From assembly GCF_000300275.1 (NCBI RefSeq), contig NZ_AMRN01000001.1:846771-910770 (forward strand): DNA of 64,000 bases, written 5' to 3'. The notes under the pieces are model-generated. The model searched no databases and was not told the DNA's origin. It saw only the letters and a list, made by a program, of their open reading frames with translations. The first letter of the stretch is position 1; every line of letters starts with the position of its first letter. Source of the DNA: Thalassospira profundimaris WP0211. Its GTDB lineage: Bacteria > Pseudomonadota > Alphaproteobacteria > Rhodospirillales > Thalassospiraceae. Both the position numbers and the translations under genes were made by a program. Below, one piece after another: positions 1 to 8,862 of the stretch.

Positions 1-101
1 TGGTCGAGCGTCGCGCGTATCGTGGCTTCGGGGCGGCCAATGCGCCGATCCGGCTTGCGTCACAGACGCGCATGAACCGTCGTAACGATGCGGCGAAATA
101 A
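1..101 (+). CDS. C-terminal end of an unidentified protein (partial)
   Basis: An open frame entering from the left edge (codons in phase with base 3) encodes about 32 residues ending in RRNDAAK and a TAA stop at 99-101. The tail is Arg/Ala-rich and carries no recognisable motif. It lies 38 bases upstream of aroQ on the same strand and may share its transcript. Too little remains to name it. Confidence 0.5.
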   Translation, partial: VERRAYRGFGAANAPIRLASQTRMNRRNDAAK

Positions 102-139
102 CCACAGGGCACCAAGCGCATAAAGGCGGGAACAACGAA

Positions 140-586
140 ATGAGCGTGCAGGAAATTCTAGTCATTAACGGACCGAACCTGAACCTTCTGGGGCAGCGCC
201 AGCCGGAAATTTACGGCTATGACACGCTGGCCTCGATCGAGGAAAAATGCAGCACGCTTGCCAAGGAGCTTGGCGTTTCGGTGCGTTTTGGCCAATCCAA
301 CCATGAAGGTGCGATCATTGACATGATCCACGAGGCCCGCACCAAATCAGCCGCCCTGATCATCAATGCCGGTGCCTATACCCATACCTCGGTTGCGATC
401 CATGACGCGCTCAAGACCTTTGAGGGCTATATCATCGAGCTGCATATTTCCAACCCGCACGCGCGTGAGGAATTTCGCCATACCAGCTGGATCAGCTCGG
501 TCGCCGATGCGGTGATGGCCGGGGCTGGTGCCTATGGCTATGAACTGGCAACCCGCCTTGCCGCTGAAAAGATCAAAGCTGCCTGA
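140..586 (+). CDS. aroQ: 3-dehydroquinate dehydratase, type II
   Basis: Type II dehydroquinase: converts 3-dehydroquinate to 3-dehydroshikimate, the third step of the cytosolic shikimate pathway, as a dodecamer. The 148-residue length is normal. Signature segments are all present: NGPNLNLLG near residues 10-18, the catalytic Tyr24 in EIYGYDTL, SNHEG, the substrate loop NAGAYTHTSVA, and the ELHISN/EEFRHTSW segment with the catalytic His. The ATG at 140 follows a purine-rich AAAGGCGGG at about 122-130. In many alphaproteobacteria aroQ is followed by accB-accC. Here a rho-independent terminator follows at 686 and the next gene, recR, is convergent, so aroQ ends its transcript. Confidence 0.96.
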   Translation: MSVQEILVINGPNLNLLGQRQPEIYGYDTLASIEEKCSTLAKELGVSVRFGQSNHEGAIIDMIHEARTKSAALIINAGAYTHTSVAIHDALKTFEGYIIELHISNPHAREEFRHTSWISSVADAVMAGAGAYGYELATRLAAEKIKAA

Positions 587-685
587 AAAGGCTCGGAATT
601 ATTCAATCCTGTTGCGGCGGAATACTGTAATTCTGACTGCAGACAGTTTGAATAATTACGACACAGATATTTTGAAGATAATCAA

Positions 686-710
686 GGGCAGCTCATGGCT
701 GCCCTTTTTT
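686..710 (+). terminator. Rho-independent terminator of aroQ
   Basis: Perfect 7-bp stem GGGCAGC/GCTGCCC (686-692 and 698-704) with a 5-base loop, followed directly by six T. It lies 100 bases past the aroQ stop, between convergent aroQ and recR. Confidence 0.85.
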
Positions 711-729
711 CTGTCCGAATGATCGCTGT

Positions 730-1326
730 TTAGACCGAGCTTCTTGAGCGCAACGCGGCGGCCAGTGTGCCGTCATCAAGATAATCAAGCTCGCCCCCGA
801 CCGGCACGCCGTGGGCAAGGCGGGTGACCTTGACCCCGGTTTCGATCAGCCGTTCGGTGATGTAATGCGCTGTGGTCTGGCCATCGACCGTGGCATTAGT
901 GGCAAGGATCACCTCGGACACAGCATTTTCGCGCACGCGATTGACCAGCTGATCGATTTTAAGGTCATCCGGGCCGACACCATCAAGCGGTGACAGTGTA
1001 CCACCCAGCACATGATATTTGCCCTTAAACGATGCCCCGCGCTCAAGCGCCCAAAGATCCTGAACTTCCTCGACCACGCAAATGATGTCCGTACCGCGGT
1101 TTTGGTCGGCACAGATATGGCAGGGATCGGTGACATCGATATTGCCGCAATTCGAACAGGTCGTCATGACCTCGGCCGTGGCATGGAGTGCGTCGGCCAG
1201 CGGGATCATTAGCGTTTCGGGCTTTTTGAGCATCTGCAAAACCGCACGCCGTGCCGAACGTGGCCCAAGGCCGGGCAGACGCGAAAGCAGCTTGATCAGA
1301 TTTTCAATTTCCCGTCCGGTCATCAT
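730..1326 (-). CDS. recR: Recombination mediator RecR
   Basis: RecR works with RecO (and RecF) to load RecA on gapped or broken DNA. The 198 residues show the full order: N-terminal helix-hairpin-helix ([18 protein letters not shown]), a C4 zinc finger ([16 protein letters not shown] near 57-72), a Toprim domain starting at [16 protein letters not shown], and the C-terminal segment with [15 protein letters not shown]. It is the third gene of the conserved dnaX-ybaB-recR order. A gap of about 120 bases with a weak hairpin separates it from ybaB. Two in-frame ATGs lie at 1326 and 1323. The first is used here. Confidence 0.97.
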   Translation of the reverse strand: MMTGREIENLIKLLSRLPGLGPRSARRAVLQMLKKPETLMIPLADALHATAEVMTTCSNCGNIDVTDPCHICADQNRGTDIICVVEEVQDLWALERGASFKGKYHVLGGTLSPLDGVGPDDLKIDQLVNRVRENAVSEVILATNATVDGQTTAHYITERLIETGVKVTRLAHGVPVGGELDYLDDGTLAAALRSRSSV

Positions 1327-1376
1327 GACCCCGTGCTAGTAAAGTTTGTTCGTTACATAGTGCTTGTATCAAAAAC

Positions 1377-1401
1377 AAAGGGCGGCGCAATGCCACCCTT
1401 T
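1377..1401 (-). terminator. Possible weak terminator or hairpin between ybaB and recR
   Basis: Read on the minus strand, AAAGGG-TGGC...GCC-GCCCTTT forms a stem with one mismatch, followed by a broken T-tract (TTTGTTTTT). It may partly stop transcripts coming from dnaX-ybaB before recR. The stem is short and imperfect. Confidence 0.4.
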
Positions 1402-1448
1402 GCCGCGTACATTGAAAGTACGAAATTTATCGTGTTTCCGATGAAAGA

Positions 1449-1772
1449 TCAGAACGGCAGTTTGAAGCCTTCTGGCAGGTTCATGCCGCCGGTGACGTCT
1501 TTCATCTTTTCCTGAACGGCGGCCTCGACCTTGACCTTGGCGTCGTTATAGGCCGCCACAATCAGGTCTTCGAGGACTTCGGTGTCGTTCGGGTCAACGA
1601 TGCTTTTATCAAGCGAAAGGCCGCGCATTTCGCCTTTGCCGTTCAGCATCACCTTGACCATGCCCGCACCGGACTGGCCTTCGATTTCAAGTTCAACCAG
1701 TCCTTCCTGCATTTCCTGCATTTTGGACTGCATCTGCTGGGCCTGTTTGAGCATCCCTGCAAGGTTCTTCAT
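1449..1772 (-). CDS. ybaB: YbaB/EbfC nucleoid-associated protein
   Basis: Small (107-residue) dimeric DNA-binding protein of the YbaB/EbfC family, thought to act as a nucleoid-associated factor. The N-terminus [19 protein letters not shown], the central [17 protein letters not shown] and the C-terminal [17 protein letters not shown] are family-typical. The ATG overlaps the dnaX TGA stop (ATGA, 4 bases), which suggests translational coupling. An AAGGAG lies upstream inside the end of dnaX. It sits in the conserved order dnaX-ybaB-recR. Confidence 0.95.
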   Translation of the reverse strand: MKNLAGMLKQAQQMQSKMQEMQEGLVELEIEGQSGAGMVKVMLNGKGEMRGLSLDKSIVDPNDTEVLEDLIVAAYNDAKVKVEAAVQEKMKDVTGGMNLPEGFKLPF

Positions 1773-3658
1773 AGCTCGTCGTCTCCTTCGAGATAAAATG
1801 CGTCGTCATATACGGAACCGCTTTCGTCCTCTTCGCCCTCGGCATTTTCCTGGCCGGGTGGCAGATGGACGGCAACGATTTTGGCTTTTGGTAAACCATC
1901 CAGAATGGCCCTGACCAGCGGATCTTGCGAGGCATCTGCCTTGCGCTGTTCAAGGGCTTCAAGTTCCTGTTCCTTAAGGGTCGGGGCCCCTTCTTCGCGC
2001 TCCGACACACTGACCAGCCAGCGATGACCGGTCAGGCCATTAAGCGCCTTGATCAGTTTGGTCGAAAGGTCCGAGCCCGCCCCGCGTGCTGGGCGAAATT
2101 CGATGCGACCCGGTTCATACTTCACCAGATGCATATAGTTTTTGACCTGCATCGAAAGGCCGGTGGTTTCCCGGTCCTTGCCAAGCAGTTCGGCAACTTC
2201 TTCGAACGTTTCGGGCATCTTGGCATAGACTGGCTGTTCGACCTGTTCGGGTTCGCCCAGCGGGTCGGGTCGGCGCTGTGCCACTGCGGCTGCACCGCCG
2301 CCGCCATTGACCACCTGCATGCGCGGTCCCGGACCGCCACTGCCGCCGCCATTGCCGCCACCTTGTGGCGCGCCGCCGCCGTTACCGGCATTGTTCATGT
2401 CCTGACGCAGCTTCTTGATCAGGTCACCGGGTGGTGGCATTTCCGCGGCATAGGCCAGACGGATCAGGATCATTTCAGCGGCCTGAATGGGCGATGGCGC
2501 AATGCGCGTTTCTTCAAGCCCCTTAAGCAGCATCTGCCAGGCGCGGGTCAGTTGCGGCATGGCAAGCTTGGCTGCAATTTCCTTGCCGCGTTCGCGTTCA
2601 ATCTGTGACACGCCGGGATCATTGGCCGCATCGGGTGACAGCTTCACACGTGTCAGCCAATGGGTCAGATCGAGCATATCCTGCAACATCACCGGCGGAT
2701 CACCGCCAAGGGCATATTGCGCAGCAAGAAGTTCCAGCGCCTCGTTAATCTCGCCCTTCATGGTGTGATCGAACAAATCGAATATGCGTGACCGATCGGA
2801 AAGGCCCAGCATATCACGCACCTGCTGGGTGGTGACCTTGCCAGCGCCGTGCGAAATCGCCTGATCCAGCAGGCTCATGCCATCACGGACAGATCCGTCG
2901 GCGGCACGCGCAATCAGGGTAACGGCTTCTTCCTCGATCTCGGCATTTTCAAGCCCGGCGATGCGGCTATAGTGCGCGGCCAGTTCGTCTGTCTGCACAC
3001 GACGCAAATCGAACCGCTGACAACGCGACAGAACCGTAATCGGGATTTTGCGGATTTCGGTGGTGGCAAAGATGAACTTCACATGCTCTGGCGGTTCTTC
3101 CAGCGTTTTCAAAAGCGCGTTAAACGCACTTTTCGAAAGCATGTGCACTTCGTCGATGATGTAGATCTTGTAGCGTGCCGACGTCGGGCGATAGCGCACA
3201 CCTTCGATCAGTTCGCGAATGTCATCAACGCCGGTACGCGACGCGGCATCCATTTCCAGAACGTCAACATGGCGGTCTTCGGCAATCGCGCGGCAATGCT
3301 CACAGACACCGCATGGCTCGATCGTCGCACCGCCCTTGCCATCTGCGCCAATGCAGTTGAGCGCACGCGCAATGATACGGGCCGTCGTGGTTTTACCAAT
3401 CCCGCGCACACCGGTCAGGATGAACGCATGTGCAAGGCGGCCACTTTCAAGCGCGTTTGACAGCGTCTTGACCATCGGCACATGGCCGATCAGTTCGTCA
3501 AAGGATTTCGGGCGGTATTTCCGCGCAAGAACCTGATACTCGCTTTTGCTTTCTGGCTCGGCCGTGGTGACGGGCGCGGATGTGTCCGCGACGTTACTGT
3601 CTGTCACCGTGTCACCTTCTGGCGCCGTTTCGCTGGCGGTCTCGATCTGCTCGCTCAT
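1769..3658 (-). CDS. dnaX: DNA polymerase III subunit gamma/tau
   Basis: Clamp-loader ATPase of the replicative polymerase. The 629 residues begin with an acidic, low-complexity leader of about 45 residues. The AAA+ module follows, with Walker [14 protein letters not shown], a zinc-binding CGVCEHC cluster, Walker [10 protein letters not shown], sensor 1 FATTE and the arginine finger [10 protein letters not shown]. Then come the clamp-loader collar domain, a Gly/Asn-rich linker (about 410-440) and a tau-type C-terminal domain. An acidic tail (EGEEDESG) ends the protein. I see no obvious slippery A-tract for gamma frameshifting but did not test for one exhaustively. It is transcribed with ybaB. 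The SRP RNA lies upstream on the same strand. Confidence 0.97.
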   Translation of the reverse strand: MSEQIETASETAPEGDTVTDSNVADTSAPVTTAEPESKSEYQVLARKYRPKSFDELIGHVPMVKTLSNALESGRLAHAFILTGVRGIGKTTTARIIARALNCIGADGKGGATIEPCGVCEHCRAIAEDRHVDVLEMDAASRTGVDDIRELIEGVRYRPTSARYKIYIIDEVHMLSKSAFNALLKTLEEPPEHVKFIFATTEIRKIPITVLSRCQRFDLRRVQTDELAAHYSRIAGLENAEIEEEAVTLIARAADGSVRDGMSLLDQAISHGAGKVTTQQVRDMLGLSDRSRIFDLFDHTMKGEINEALELLAAQYALGGDPPVMLQDMLDLTHWLTRVKLSPDAANDPGVSQIERERGKEIAAKLAMPQLTRAWQMLLKGLEETRIAPSPIQAAEMILIRLAYAAEMPPPGDLIKKLRQDMNNAGNGGGAPQGGGNGGGSGGPGPRMQVVNGGGGAAAVAQRRPDPLGEPEQVEQPVYAKMPETFEEVAELLGKDRETTGLSMQVKNYMHLVKYEPGRIEFRPARGAGSDLSTKLIKALNGLTGHRWLVSVSEREEGAPTLKEQELEALEQRKADASQDPLVRAILDGLPKAKIVAVHLPPGQENAEGEEDESGSVYDDAFYLEGDDEL

Positions 3659-3712
3659 TCATCCGGTCCGGACTGTTTTAATTCTCAGTTGGTTTTAGCA
3701 GCTTCGAAGCCC

Positions 3713-3742
3713 TATGGGAAAGGCCAAGTGGGAAATTTCCCA
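3713..3742. repeat. GGGAAA palindrome cluster in the dnaX leader
   Basis: A perfect 14-bp palindrome TGGGAAATTTCCCA (3729-3742) is preceded by a further half-site TATGGGAAA (3713-3721), 14 bases away in direct orientation. It lies between the SRP RNA 3' end and the dnaX start. It could be an operator or a leader hairpin. No regulator is suggested by the sequence. Confidence 0.45.
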
Positions 3743-3813
3743 TACAAAAAGCCATCTGCCCGCGAATGTCAGGGGCATGGCAAATATCAGCGATTTCAAA
3801 GGGAGAAATGAAA

Positions 3814-3915
3814 GGGTGAGAGACTGAACAGCGACCCGGAAAAACTCGTTACGGCTGCTACCTTCCGGTCCTGACCGGGTTGGCGAGCGGTCCGTCCACT
3901 GCCAGCCTCTCGCCC
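3814..3915 (-). ncRNA. ffs: Signal recognition particle RNA, small bacterial (4.5S) type
   Basis: The minus strand contains the conserved SRP domain IV core: GGTCAGGACCGGAAGG followed by TAGCAGCC, where GGAAG is the apical tetraloop and AGCAG the Ffh-binding internal loop. The ends pair over 9 bp (GAGAGGCTG with CAGTCTCTC) and then, after one mismatch, over three more G-C pairs, giving about 102 nt, the size expected for this class. It partners Ffh in co-translational targeting to the membrane. It lies directly upstream of dnaX, a common bacterial arrangement. Ends are set from the closing helix and may be off by a few bases. Confidence 0.93.
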
Positions 3916-4100
3916 CCTATATCGCGCAAGCGTCCATAAAACGCAAGGGTTGGCTGGGATTTTTTCTGTTATCAAGCAATCGTGGCTTTTGACCGATCCC
4001 CACCCACGTTAATGTCATGCTCCGTCACCACAGGAAATGTCGGCGATCCCATGGGCTTGCCCGATATTTTCCGCATCAGAATTTCAAGAAAGTGACCACC

Positions 4101-5027
4101 ATGCACAGGCTGTTTTATGAATCCGTTGATCTTGATCGCGATGCGGTTTTGCGCAAACGCGAAGACTGGCAACAGGTTCTATTGGCCGAGGAGTCGCTGC
4201 GTATCCTGATCTGTCACGCGGGTGATCCACTTTTTGCCTGGCCCGAGGATATGGACGCCCACGAACTGGTGGTGCTGGGTGCCCCGGCCGTGCCGCATCT
4301 GGATGTTGATCTTCATCGCGGGCAGTGGATTTATCTTGGCCGCGATGAAAGCGGACCGGTGATTGCAGTCGATATTGCCGCGGTGGTGACCGATCGTGAC
4401 GAGGCCATCCGCAAACTCGGCGGTGGTTTTGGCGATATGCGCACCCGCATGGCCAATCTTTCGGTGGATGAGGCCGCCCTTGCCGCACAGGCGCGCGCGA
4501 TTTTCAACTGGCATCAGGGGCACCAGTTCTGCGGGGCCTGTGGCCATCCGAATGTGGTGGCAGAGGCGGGCTATCGTCTGCAATGCAGCAACCCGAACTG
4601 CGGCAAATCGCATTTCCCGCGCACCGATCCGGCCGTGATCATGTTGATCCATCATCAGGATCATGTGTTGCTGGCAAGATCACCGCAATTCCTGCCCGGC
4701 ATGGTGTCGGTTCTGGCCGGTTTCGTCGAACCGGGCGAAACCCTTGAACAGGCCGTCGCGCGCGAGGTGTTCGAAGAAGTCGGCGTCCGGATCAAACGCC
4801 CGCAATATGTCGCATCCCAGCCCTGGCCGTTTCCGGGTTCTTTGATGCTGGGCTTTGTTGCCGAGGCCGAAACAACAGACCTTTTGCCCGATAACGAAGA
4901 AATCGAGTTTGCGATGTGGGTGCATCGCGATGATGTGCCAAACCTGCCCAAAAAAGGTATCAACCTGCCGCGTCCGATATCTATCGCACGCTTCCTTCTG
5001 GAAAACTGGTGCGCGGGCCACATATAG
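4101..5027 (+). CDS. nudC: NAD(+) diphosphatase / RNA NAD-decapping hydrolase (NudC)
   Basis: Nudix hydrolase that cleaves NAD(H) to NMN(H) and AMP; the family also removes NAD caps from RNA. From the ATG at 4101 the protein has 308 residues. A four-Cys zinc ribbon (C144, C147, C162, C167) precedes the Nudix box at about 207-229 (GFVEPGETL...REVFEEVGV). The NudC-specific SQPWPFPGS motif follows at about 239-247. Together these separate NudC from other Nudix enzymes. The frame stays open upstream to 4017, but the family N-terminus (LDRDAVLRK close to the start) fits 4101. Confidence 0.94.
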   Translation: MHRLFYESVDLDRDAVLRKREDWQQVLLAEESLRILICHAGDPLFAWPEDMDAHELVVLGAPAVPHLDVDLHRGQWIYLGRDESGPVIAVDIAAVVTDRDEAIRKLGGGFGDMRTRMANLSVDEAALAAQARAIFNWHQGHQFCGACGHPNVVAEAGYRLQCSNPNCGKSHFPRTDPAVIMLIHHQDHVLLARSPQFLPGMVSVLAGFVEPGETLEQAVAREVFEEVGVRIKRPQYVASQPWPFPGSLMLGFVAEAETTDLLPDNEEIEFAMWVHRDDVPNLPKKGINLPRPISIARFLLENWCAGHI

Positions 5028-5081
5028 AGACAAAGAGGCCTTTGTCACCATCCTGGTGATACGGCATCGCTGTACTGGGTG

Positions 5082-5906
5082 ATGATCGGTATTCAGGGAA
5101 AAGCTTTGGTAGCGATACGTTTTCTACGCGATTTGGTTGTAACCGGCATTGCTGTCTGTTTGCTTGCGACTTTGTTCGCAGTAACGGCCGCAAAGGCCCA
5201 TCAACGGATCCCCGTCAAGGTCGGTGCGTATGAATATGGCGTGGTCTATTTCTATGAGGATGGCAAGCCACGGGGCATGGTTCTGCACCTGATCAGACTT
5301 CTGAATGATTTGCAGGACGAATATGTGTTTGAACTTGCCGAAACCTCATCGCGCCGGCGCTATCAGGCCGTAACCGGTGGCGAGGTGGACCTTGTTCTGC
5401 TGGAAAGTTCACAATGGGAGTGGCAGGAATTTGATGTTCGCTTTTCCGAACCCATTGTTCAGGAAAAAGACCTTTATCTGACTCTGGCTGGACGCGATGA
5501 CATCCAAAGCCTGCTGTCGAATGTGACCAATCATCCGATCCTGTGCGTCTTGGGGTTCCATTACGGATTTGCCGATTTCAACGCGGATCCGGAATATCTG
5601 CGCCAGAACTTTGATGTTTTGCTGCGCTATAACGAGCAAGAGGTCCTTGACGGACTTCTGGCCGGGGAAGCCCCGATTGGTATTGTCTCGGCGGGCTTTC
5701 TGGCCGCCCGGTTTGTCGATTACCCGTCCTTGCGCGAAAGCCTTGTGATTTCTGATCAACCCGATGCCGTCCATGATCTGGTGGCGGTGCTGTCCGCCGG
5801 ATCGTCGATCCCGCTTGAACGGTTCAACCAATTGATTGCGAAACTGCAATCCACTGGCGAGGTCGAACGCCTGTGGCAGCAACTTCACATCGGTTTGTCT
5901 GGCTAG
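5082..5906 (+). CDS. Periplasmic solute-binding-like protein (SBP family 3 fold)
   Basis: A 274-residue secreted protein. A hydrophobic signal segment (about residues 14-37) ends at an Ala-rich site before HQRIPVKVG. The rest resembles family 3 solute-binding proteins: VKVGAYEYGVVYF, GEVDLVLLESSQWEWQEFDVRFSEPIVQEKD, and a C-terminal helix LQSTGEVERLWQQL. No permease or ATPase gene is adjacent, so it may be an orphan receptor or a sensor partner and not a transporter subunit. The ATG at 5082 follows an in-frame GTG at 5079. A TTG further in (about 5106), preceded by AGGGA, is another possible start. The ligand is unknown. Confidence 0.75.
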   Translation: MIGIQGKALVAIRFLRDLVVTGIAVCLLATLFAVTAAKAHQRIPVKVGAYEYGVVYFYEDGKPRGMVLHLIRLLNDLQDEYVFELAETSSRRRYQAVTGGEVDLVLLESSQWEWQEFDVRFSEPIVQEKDLYLTLAGRDDIQSLLSNVTNHPILCVLGFHYGFADFNADPEYLRQNFDVLLRYNEQEVLDGLLAGEAPIGIVSAGFLAARFVDYPSLRESLVISDQPDAVHDLVAVLSAGSSIPLERFNQLIAKLQSTGEVERLWQQLHIGLSG

Positions 5907-5947
5907 GTCCTGAACCAAATCCCGACATAAAGCCCCGACCGCATCTG

Positions 5948-6316
5948 CTAGTCGATCGGTGGGATGCGGGCAATAACATTGCGCCGCAGGGCATCTGGCC
6001 GTTCGCGCCAGGCAACAATGCCCTTTTCACTTTCGGCATATTTTGACGCCAGTTCACACAGATTCTCGACCATGCTGTCGGGATCAACATTGCCATAAAC
6101 ATATCCCCACTTGCCCGATCCGTTCAGCGCGACCGAACAGCCAGACTTGCAATTGGTCAGGCATTCAACCGGTTTAACCTCAAACGGCAGATCGCGCGTG
6201 GCACAGACTTCCTGAATGCGCTCAAAAAGCGTCTGACCATCACGCGGATCACTTGGTGCGCTGGCGGTTGAGGACGTGCAGGTCGTGCAGATATTCAGGC
6301 GGGACTTGGCGGTCAT
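5948..6316 (-). CDS. DUF1636 family metal-binding (thioredoxin-like [2Fe-2S]-type) protein
   Basis: Small protein (122 residues from the ATG at 6316) of the DUF1636 family. It has an N-terminal NICTTCTS, then CLTNCKSGCSVAL in the middle, and a C-terminal region VYGNVDPDSMVENLCELASKY. The four conserved Cys resemble thioredoxin-like ferredoxins. The reaction is not known. In other bacteria members are often near cobalamin or metal genes, which is not the case here. It begins just after the LysR gene on the same strand and could be cotranscribed. An in-frame ATG at 6367, 5 bases past the LysR stop, would add 17 residues; the position of the CxxC motif near family N-termini favours 6316. Confidence 0.8.
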   Translation of the reverse strand: MTAKSRLNICTTCTSSTASAPSDPRDGQTLFERIQEVCATRDLPFEVKPVECLTNCKSGCSVALNGSGKWGYVYGNVDPDSMVENLCELASKYAESEKGIVAWRERPDALRRNVIARIPPID

Positions 6317-6371
6317 GCGGGTGATCTTATCCGGGCTGGTGACAGGTAAAACGACGCGGGGGCGCATCCAA

Positions 6372-7250
6372 TCAGCTTGCGACCGGTCTGGTCAAGTCAT
6401 CATCAAGATGATGTGTGACATATTCCTGGATCGCACCGGCAAGCTGGCGATTGACCAGCGGGTGGGCTTCTTCGGCCAGCATGACAGCGACACCGACGGC
6501 TGGCAGCGGTGGAAATCCGTCGCGGGCATCAAGGATTTTGAATTCGTCGGTCACACTGGCCGCCGCAAGGGCGCCAACCCCCAACCCGTCGCGCACAAGA
6601 TGCAGCATCGAGGCCGCCTGACGGGATGTCGCATAAAGCGTGAAGGGCCGGTTGGATTTCGAAAAGGCGTCAATCGCCCATGCATGAAACTTGCAATCTT
6701 CGGCCGGCAGGACAAGCGGCAGCGGATCAAGAAGATGCTGCTTATGAACTGCCGATGTTACCCAGACGCCCGGTTCGTGACGCAGGAAATATCCTTCTTC
6801 GCCTGTTTCCGATCGGCTGATGATCGACAGATCAAGCTCCCCCTGATCAAGCATCCGGCGGAGCAGGATCGTCGGATTGACCGACACGAAAAAGCGCGCC
6901 TTTGGATGCACGCTACTTATGGCGCGCAGAACAATTGGCAAAATCTTTTGCGCATAATCATCCGGGCAGCCGATGCGGATCGGACGGCTTTCTTCCTGAG
7001 AACGCAATTGTCCCATCGCCTCATCCGTAAGGCTCAGGATCCGTCTGGCATAGCCGACAAAGGTGATGCCTTCATGGGTCAGTTGAACGTTGCGGCCATC
7101 GCGTTCAAACAGCTTGTTGTCGACCAGTTCTTCAAGCCGCTTCATCTGCATCGAAAAGGCCGATGGCGTGCGCCCGATACGGTCGGCGGCACGGTTGAAG
7201 CTGCCGCATTCGGCAAAGGCAACAAAGCTTCTGAGAAGATCGGAATCCAT
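6372..7250 (-). CDS. LysR family transcriptional regulator
   Basis: A 292-residue LysR-type regulator. It has an N-terminal winged HTH (LLRSFVAFAECGSFNRAADRIGRTPSAFSMQMKRLE split over residues 4-40), a linker helix, and a substrate-binding domain starting near RPIRIGCPDDYA. The start has a strong AAAGGAG eight bases upstream. It is divergent from a glutathione S-transferase gene with a 148-base region between them. That layout suggests it regulates this gene and itself. The inducer is not predictable. Confidence 0.92.
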   Translation of the reverse strand: MDSDLLRSFVAFAECGSFNRAADRIGRTPSAFSMQMKRLEELVDNKLFERDGRNVQLTHEGITFVGYARRILSLTDEAMGQLRSQEESRPIRIGCPDDYAQKILPIVLRAISSVHPKARFFVSVNPTILLRRMLDQGELDLSIISRSETGEEGYFLRHEPGVWVTSAVHKQHLLDPLPLVLPAEDCKFHAWAIDAFSKSNRPFTLYATSRQAASMLHLVRDGLGVGALAAASVTDEFKILDARDGFPPLPAVGVAVMLAEEAHPLVNRQLAGAIQEYVTHHLDDDLTRPVAS

Positions 7251-7260
7251 GGCCTCTCCT

Positions 7261-7305
7261 TTGATCAGAAAAATTGATCAGGAATTTTGAACAATAGGGT
7301 CAAAA
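7261..7305. promoter_or_regulatory. Candidate LysR binding region (lysR/GST divergent promoter)
   Basis: Contains TTGATCA twice (7261-7267 and 7274-7280, 13 bases apart) and the inverted repeat TTTTGA-N9-TCAAAA (7285-7305), close to the LysR start between the divergent genes. Spacing and symmetry fit LysR-type binding sites. Assignment is by position only. Confidence 0.4.
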
Positions 7306-7398
7306 CTATTCGATTGTCCGATTTCGATCCAGCGGCAAATATCAAACCCGGCCGGCCAATGCTGTAACGCGAATGCTTTTGATGCATATGCCACAAGT

Positions 7399-8016
7399 AT
7401 GACTCTGATGATTTTGAACGACTATTTGATGTCGGGTAACGGCTATAAAGTCCGTTTGCTGCTATCCATGCTGGGTCAACCGTTTGAATATGTCGAACGC
7501 GACATCATGAAAGGCGAAACCCACACGCCCGAATACCTTGAAAAGGTAAACCCGAACGGCAAAATTCCGGCCCTTGTCCTTGATGACGGAAGGACCCTTG
7601 CTGAAAGCAACGCCATTCTGATCTATCTGGCCGAAGGCACCAATTTCATCCCCGAGGATGCCTATGACCGGGCCGATATGATGAGCTGGTTGTTCTTTGA
7701 ACAATATGACCATGAACCGAACGTCGCCGTTCTGATTTCCTGGTATGCGATCAAGGGCCTGCCGGAACATGCCGATATTCTCGGACCGATGAAACAGGCG
7801 GGTGCCAAGCGTGCGCTGGATCTGATGGAAAAGCGTCTTTCAGGGCATAACTGGCTGGTGGGCGATGCGCTTACCATCGCCGATATCTCGCTTTATGCCT
7901 ACACGCACCGGGCCGAGCTTGGCAAAATCAGTCTGGCACCCTATCCCGGCATTCGCGCCTGGCTTGACCGGATGACGGCGGTTCCCGGCTATGTGCCGAT
8001 CACCTGGACGCCTTAA
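7399..8016 (+). CDS. Glutathione S-transferase family protein
   Basis: A 205-residue GST. The N-terminal thioredoxin fold has the glutathione site (SGNGYKVRLLLSMLG, NPNGKIPALVLDDG with the cis-Pro, LAESNAILIYLAEGT). The all-helical C-terminal half ends with WLVGDALTIADISLYAYTHRA, the N-capping box motif of GSTs. It probably conjugates glutathione to small electrophiles; the substrate is unknown. It is divergent from the LysR gene, its likely regulator, and convergent with a second GST gene. No strong Shine-Dalgarno precedes the ATG. Confidence 0.9.
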   Translation: MTLMILNDYLMSGNGYKVRLLLSMLGQPFEYVERDIMKGETHTPEYLEKVNPNGKIPALVLDDGRTLAESNAILIYLAEGTNFIPEDAYDRADMMSWLFFEQYDHEPNVAVLISWYAIKGLPEHADILGPMKQAGAKRALDLMEKRLSGHNWLVGDALTIADISLYAYTHRAELGKISLAPYPGIRAWLDRMTAVPGYVPITWTP

Positions 8017-8030
8017 AGGGCACCAAAAAG

Positions 8031-8104
8031 CAGCCACCACAAACAGGAACGTCACCCAAGGCAAGGGGGGAGGCGGGGGAAGTTGTTCCCATCCGTGGTG
8101 GCTG
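8031..8104. repeat. Nested inverted repeats in the GST-GST convergent gap
   Basis: Perfect 10-bp arms CAGCCACCAC (8031-8040) and GTGGTGGCTG (8095-8104) enclose a second matching pair GGAAC/GTTCC and a G-rich core. A separate hairpin CTGACG/CGTCAG follows at 8111-8129. There is no T-tract on the plus side. It could be a bidirectional transcription stop or a small structured RNA. Confidence 0.55.
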
Positions 8105-8145
8105 AATACCCTGACGGGAGAAACGTCAGAGCGGCGGTACAATCG

Positions 8146-8814
8146 TCAGGCTGATTTCAAAAGATTTTCTGGCAAAAGCGGGTCGGTCTGGGCTGCAGAA
8201 CTTCGCGCCTTGAAACGCGCAAAGGCGTTGGCGACATTGGGCGCGCTTGCCAACATTTCAGGGCCGCCCGGCAACGCGTTCAGATAATGCATCATCGGCA
8301 TGATCATCATGTCGGGAATGGTGAAACGGTCACCACAAACCCAGCCATCGGCATAAGCAGCATCAAGGACAGAAAGATCATGACGGATGCGGTCCGTCAT
8401 CTCGTTCATCCGGGTGGTAAATGCCGGGTCACGACGTTTGACGTCATCGGCAAAAAACATCGGAATAACGAAATTGCGGATGATGTCCGGATCAAGCCGG
8501 GTCATGGCGACACTGATCCACTGGTTCATCCGGGCCGCTTTTTCGGCATGCACCGGGCGCAATAACGGCCCGGGGAAATTATCATCAATATAGCGGCAAA
8601 TGGCGGCGGTTTCATAAAGCACGAACTGCCCGTGGGTCAGGACCGGGACCTTGCCAAACGGGTTGTTGCGCAACAGTTCCGGTGTTGGCGGATGGCCGGG
8701 TGGCTGGACATTATGGCTGCTGAACGCGAACGGTATTTCCTTTTCCAGACAGGCAATGCGAACCGTGCGTGTCAGGTTACTGCGCGGCATTCCGATAATT
8801 GTGACATCCGACAT
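8146..8814 (-). CDS. Glutathione S-transferase family protein
   Basis: A 222-residue GST with an N-terminal GSH-binding domain (VTIIGMPRSNLTRTVRIACLE split over residues 4-25, NPFGKVPVLTHG, LYETAAICRYID) and a helical C-terminal domain with DRFTIPDMMIMPMMHYL. It is distinct from the GST at 7399 and convergent with it. It is divergent from a TetR regulator gene, and a perfect palindrome lies in the shared promoter region, so TetR control is likely. The substrate is unknown; xenobiotic or electrophile detoxification is the usual role. Confidence 0.9.
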   Translation of the reverse strand: MSDVTIIGMPRSNLTRTVRIACLEKEIPFAFSSHNVQPPGHPPTPELLRNNPFGKVPVLTHGQFVLYETAAICRYIDDNFPGPLLRPVHAEKAARMNQWISVAMTRLDPDIIRNFVIPMFFADDVKRRDPAFTTRMNEMTDRIRHDLSVLDAAYADGWVCGDRFTIPDMMIMPMMHYLNALPGGPEMLASAPNVANAFARFKARSSAAQTDPLLPENLLKSA

Positions 8815-8862
8815 GGCAAGACCCTTTTGTTCGGTGAACTTGCAGACAGGATTACGTCCCCC

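Noticed and set aside
1925..2608. Open frame of 227 codons opposite dnaX
   Set aside because: Entirely antisense to a certain gene and of biased composition typical for the shadow of GC-rich codons.
8031..8129. RNase P RNA, tmRNA or 6S RNA in the GST gap
   Set aside because: None of their conserved sequence elements can be found; only the dyads are real.
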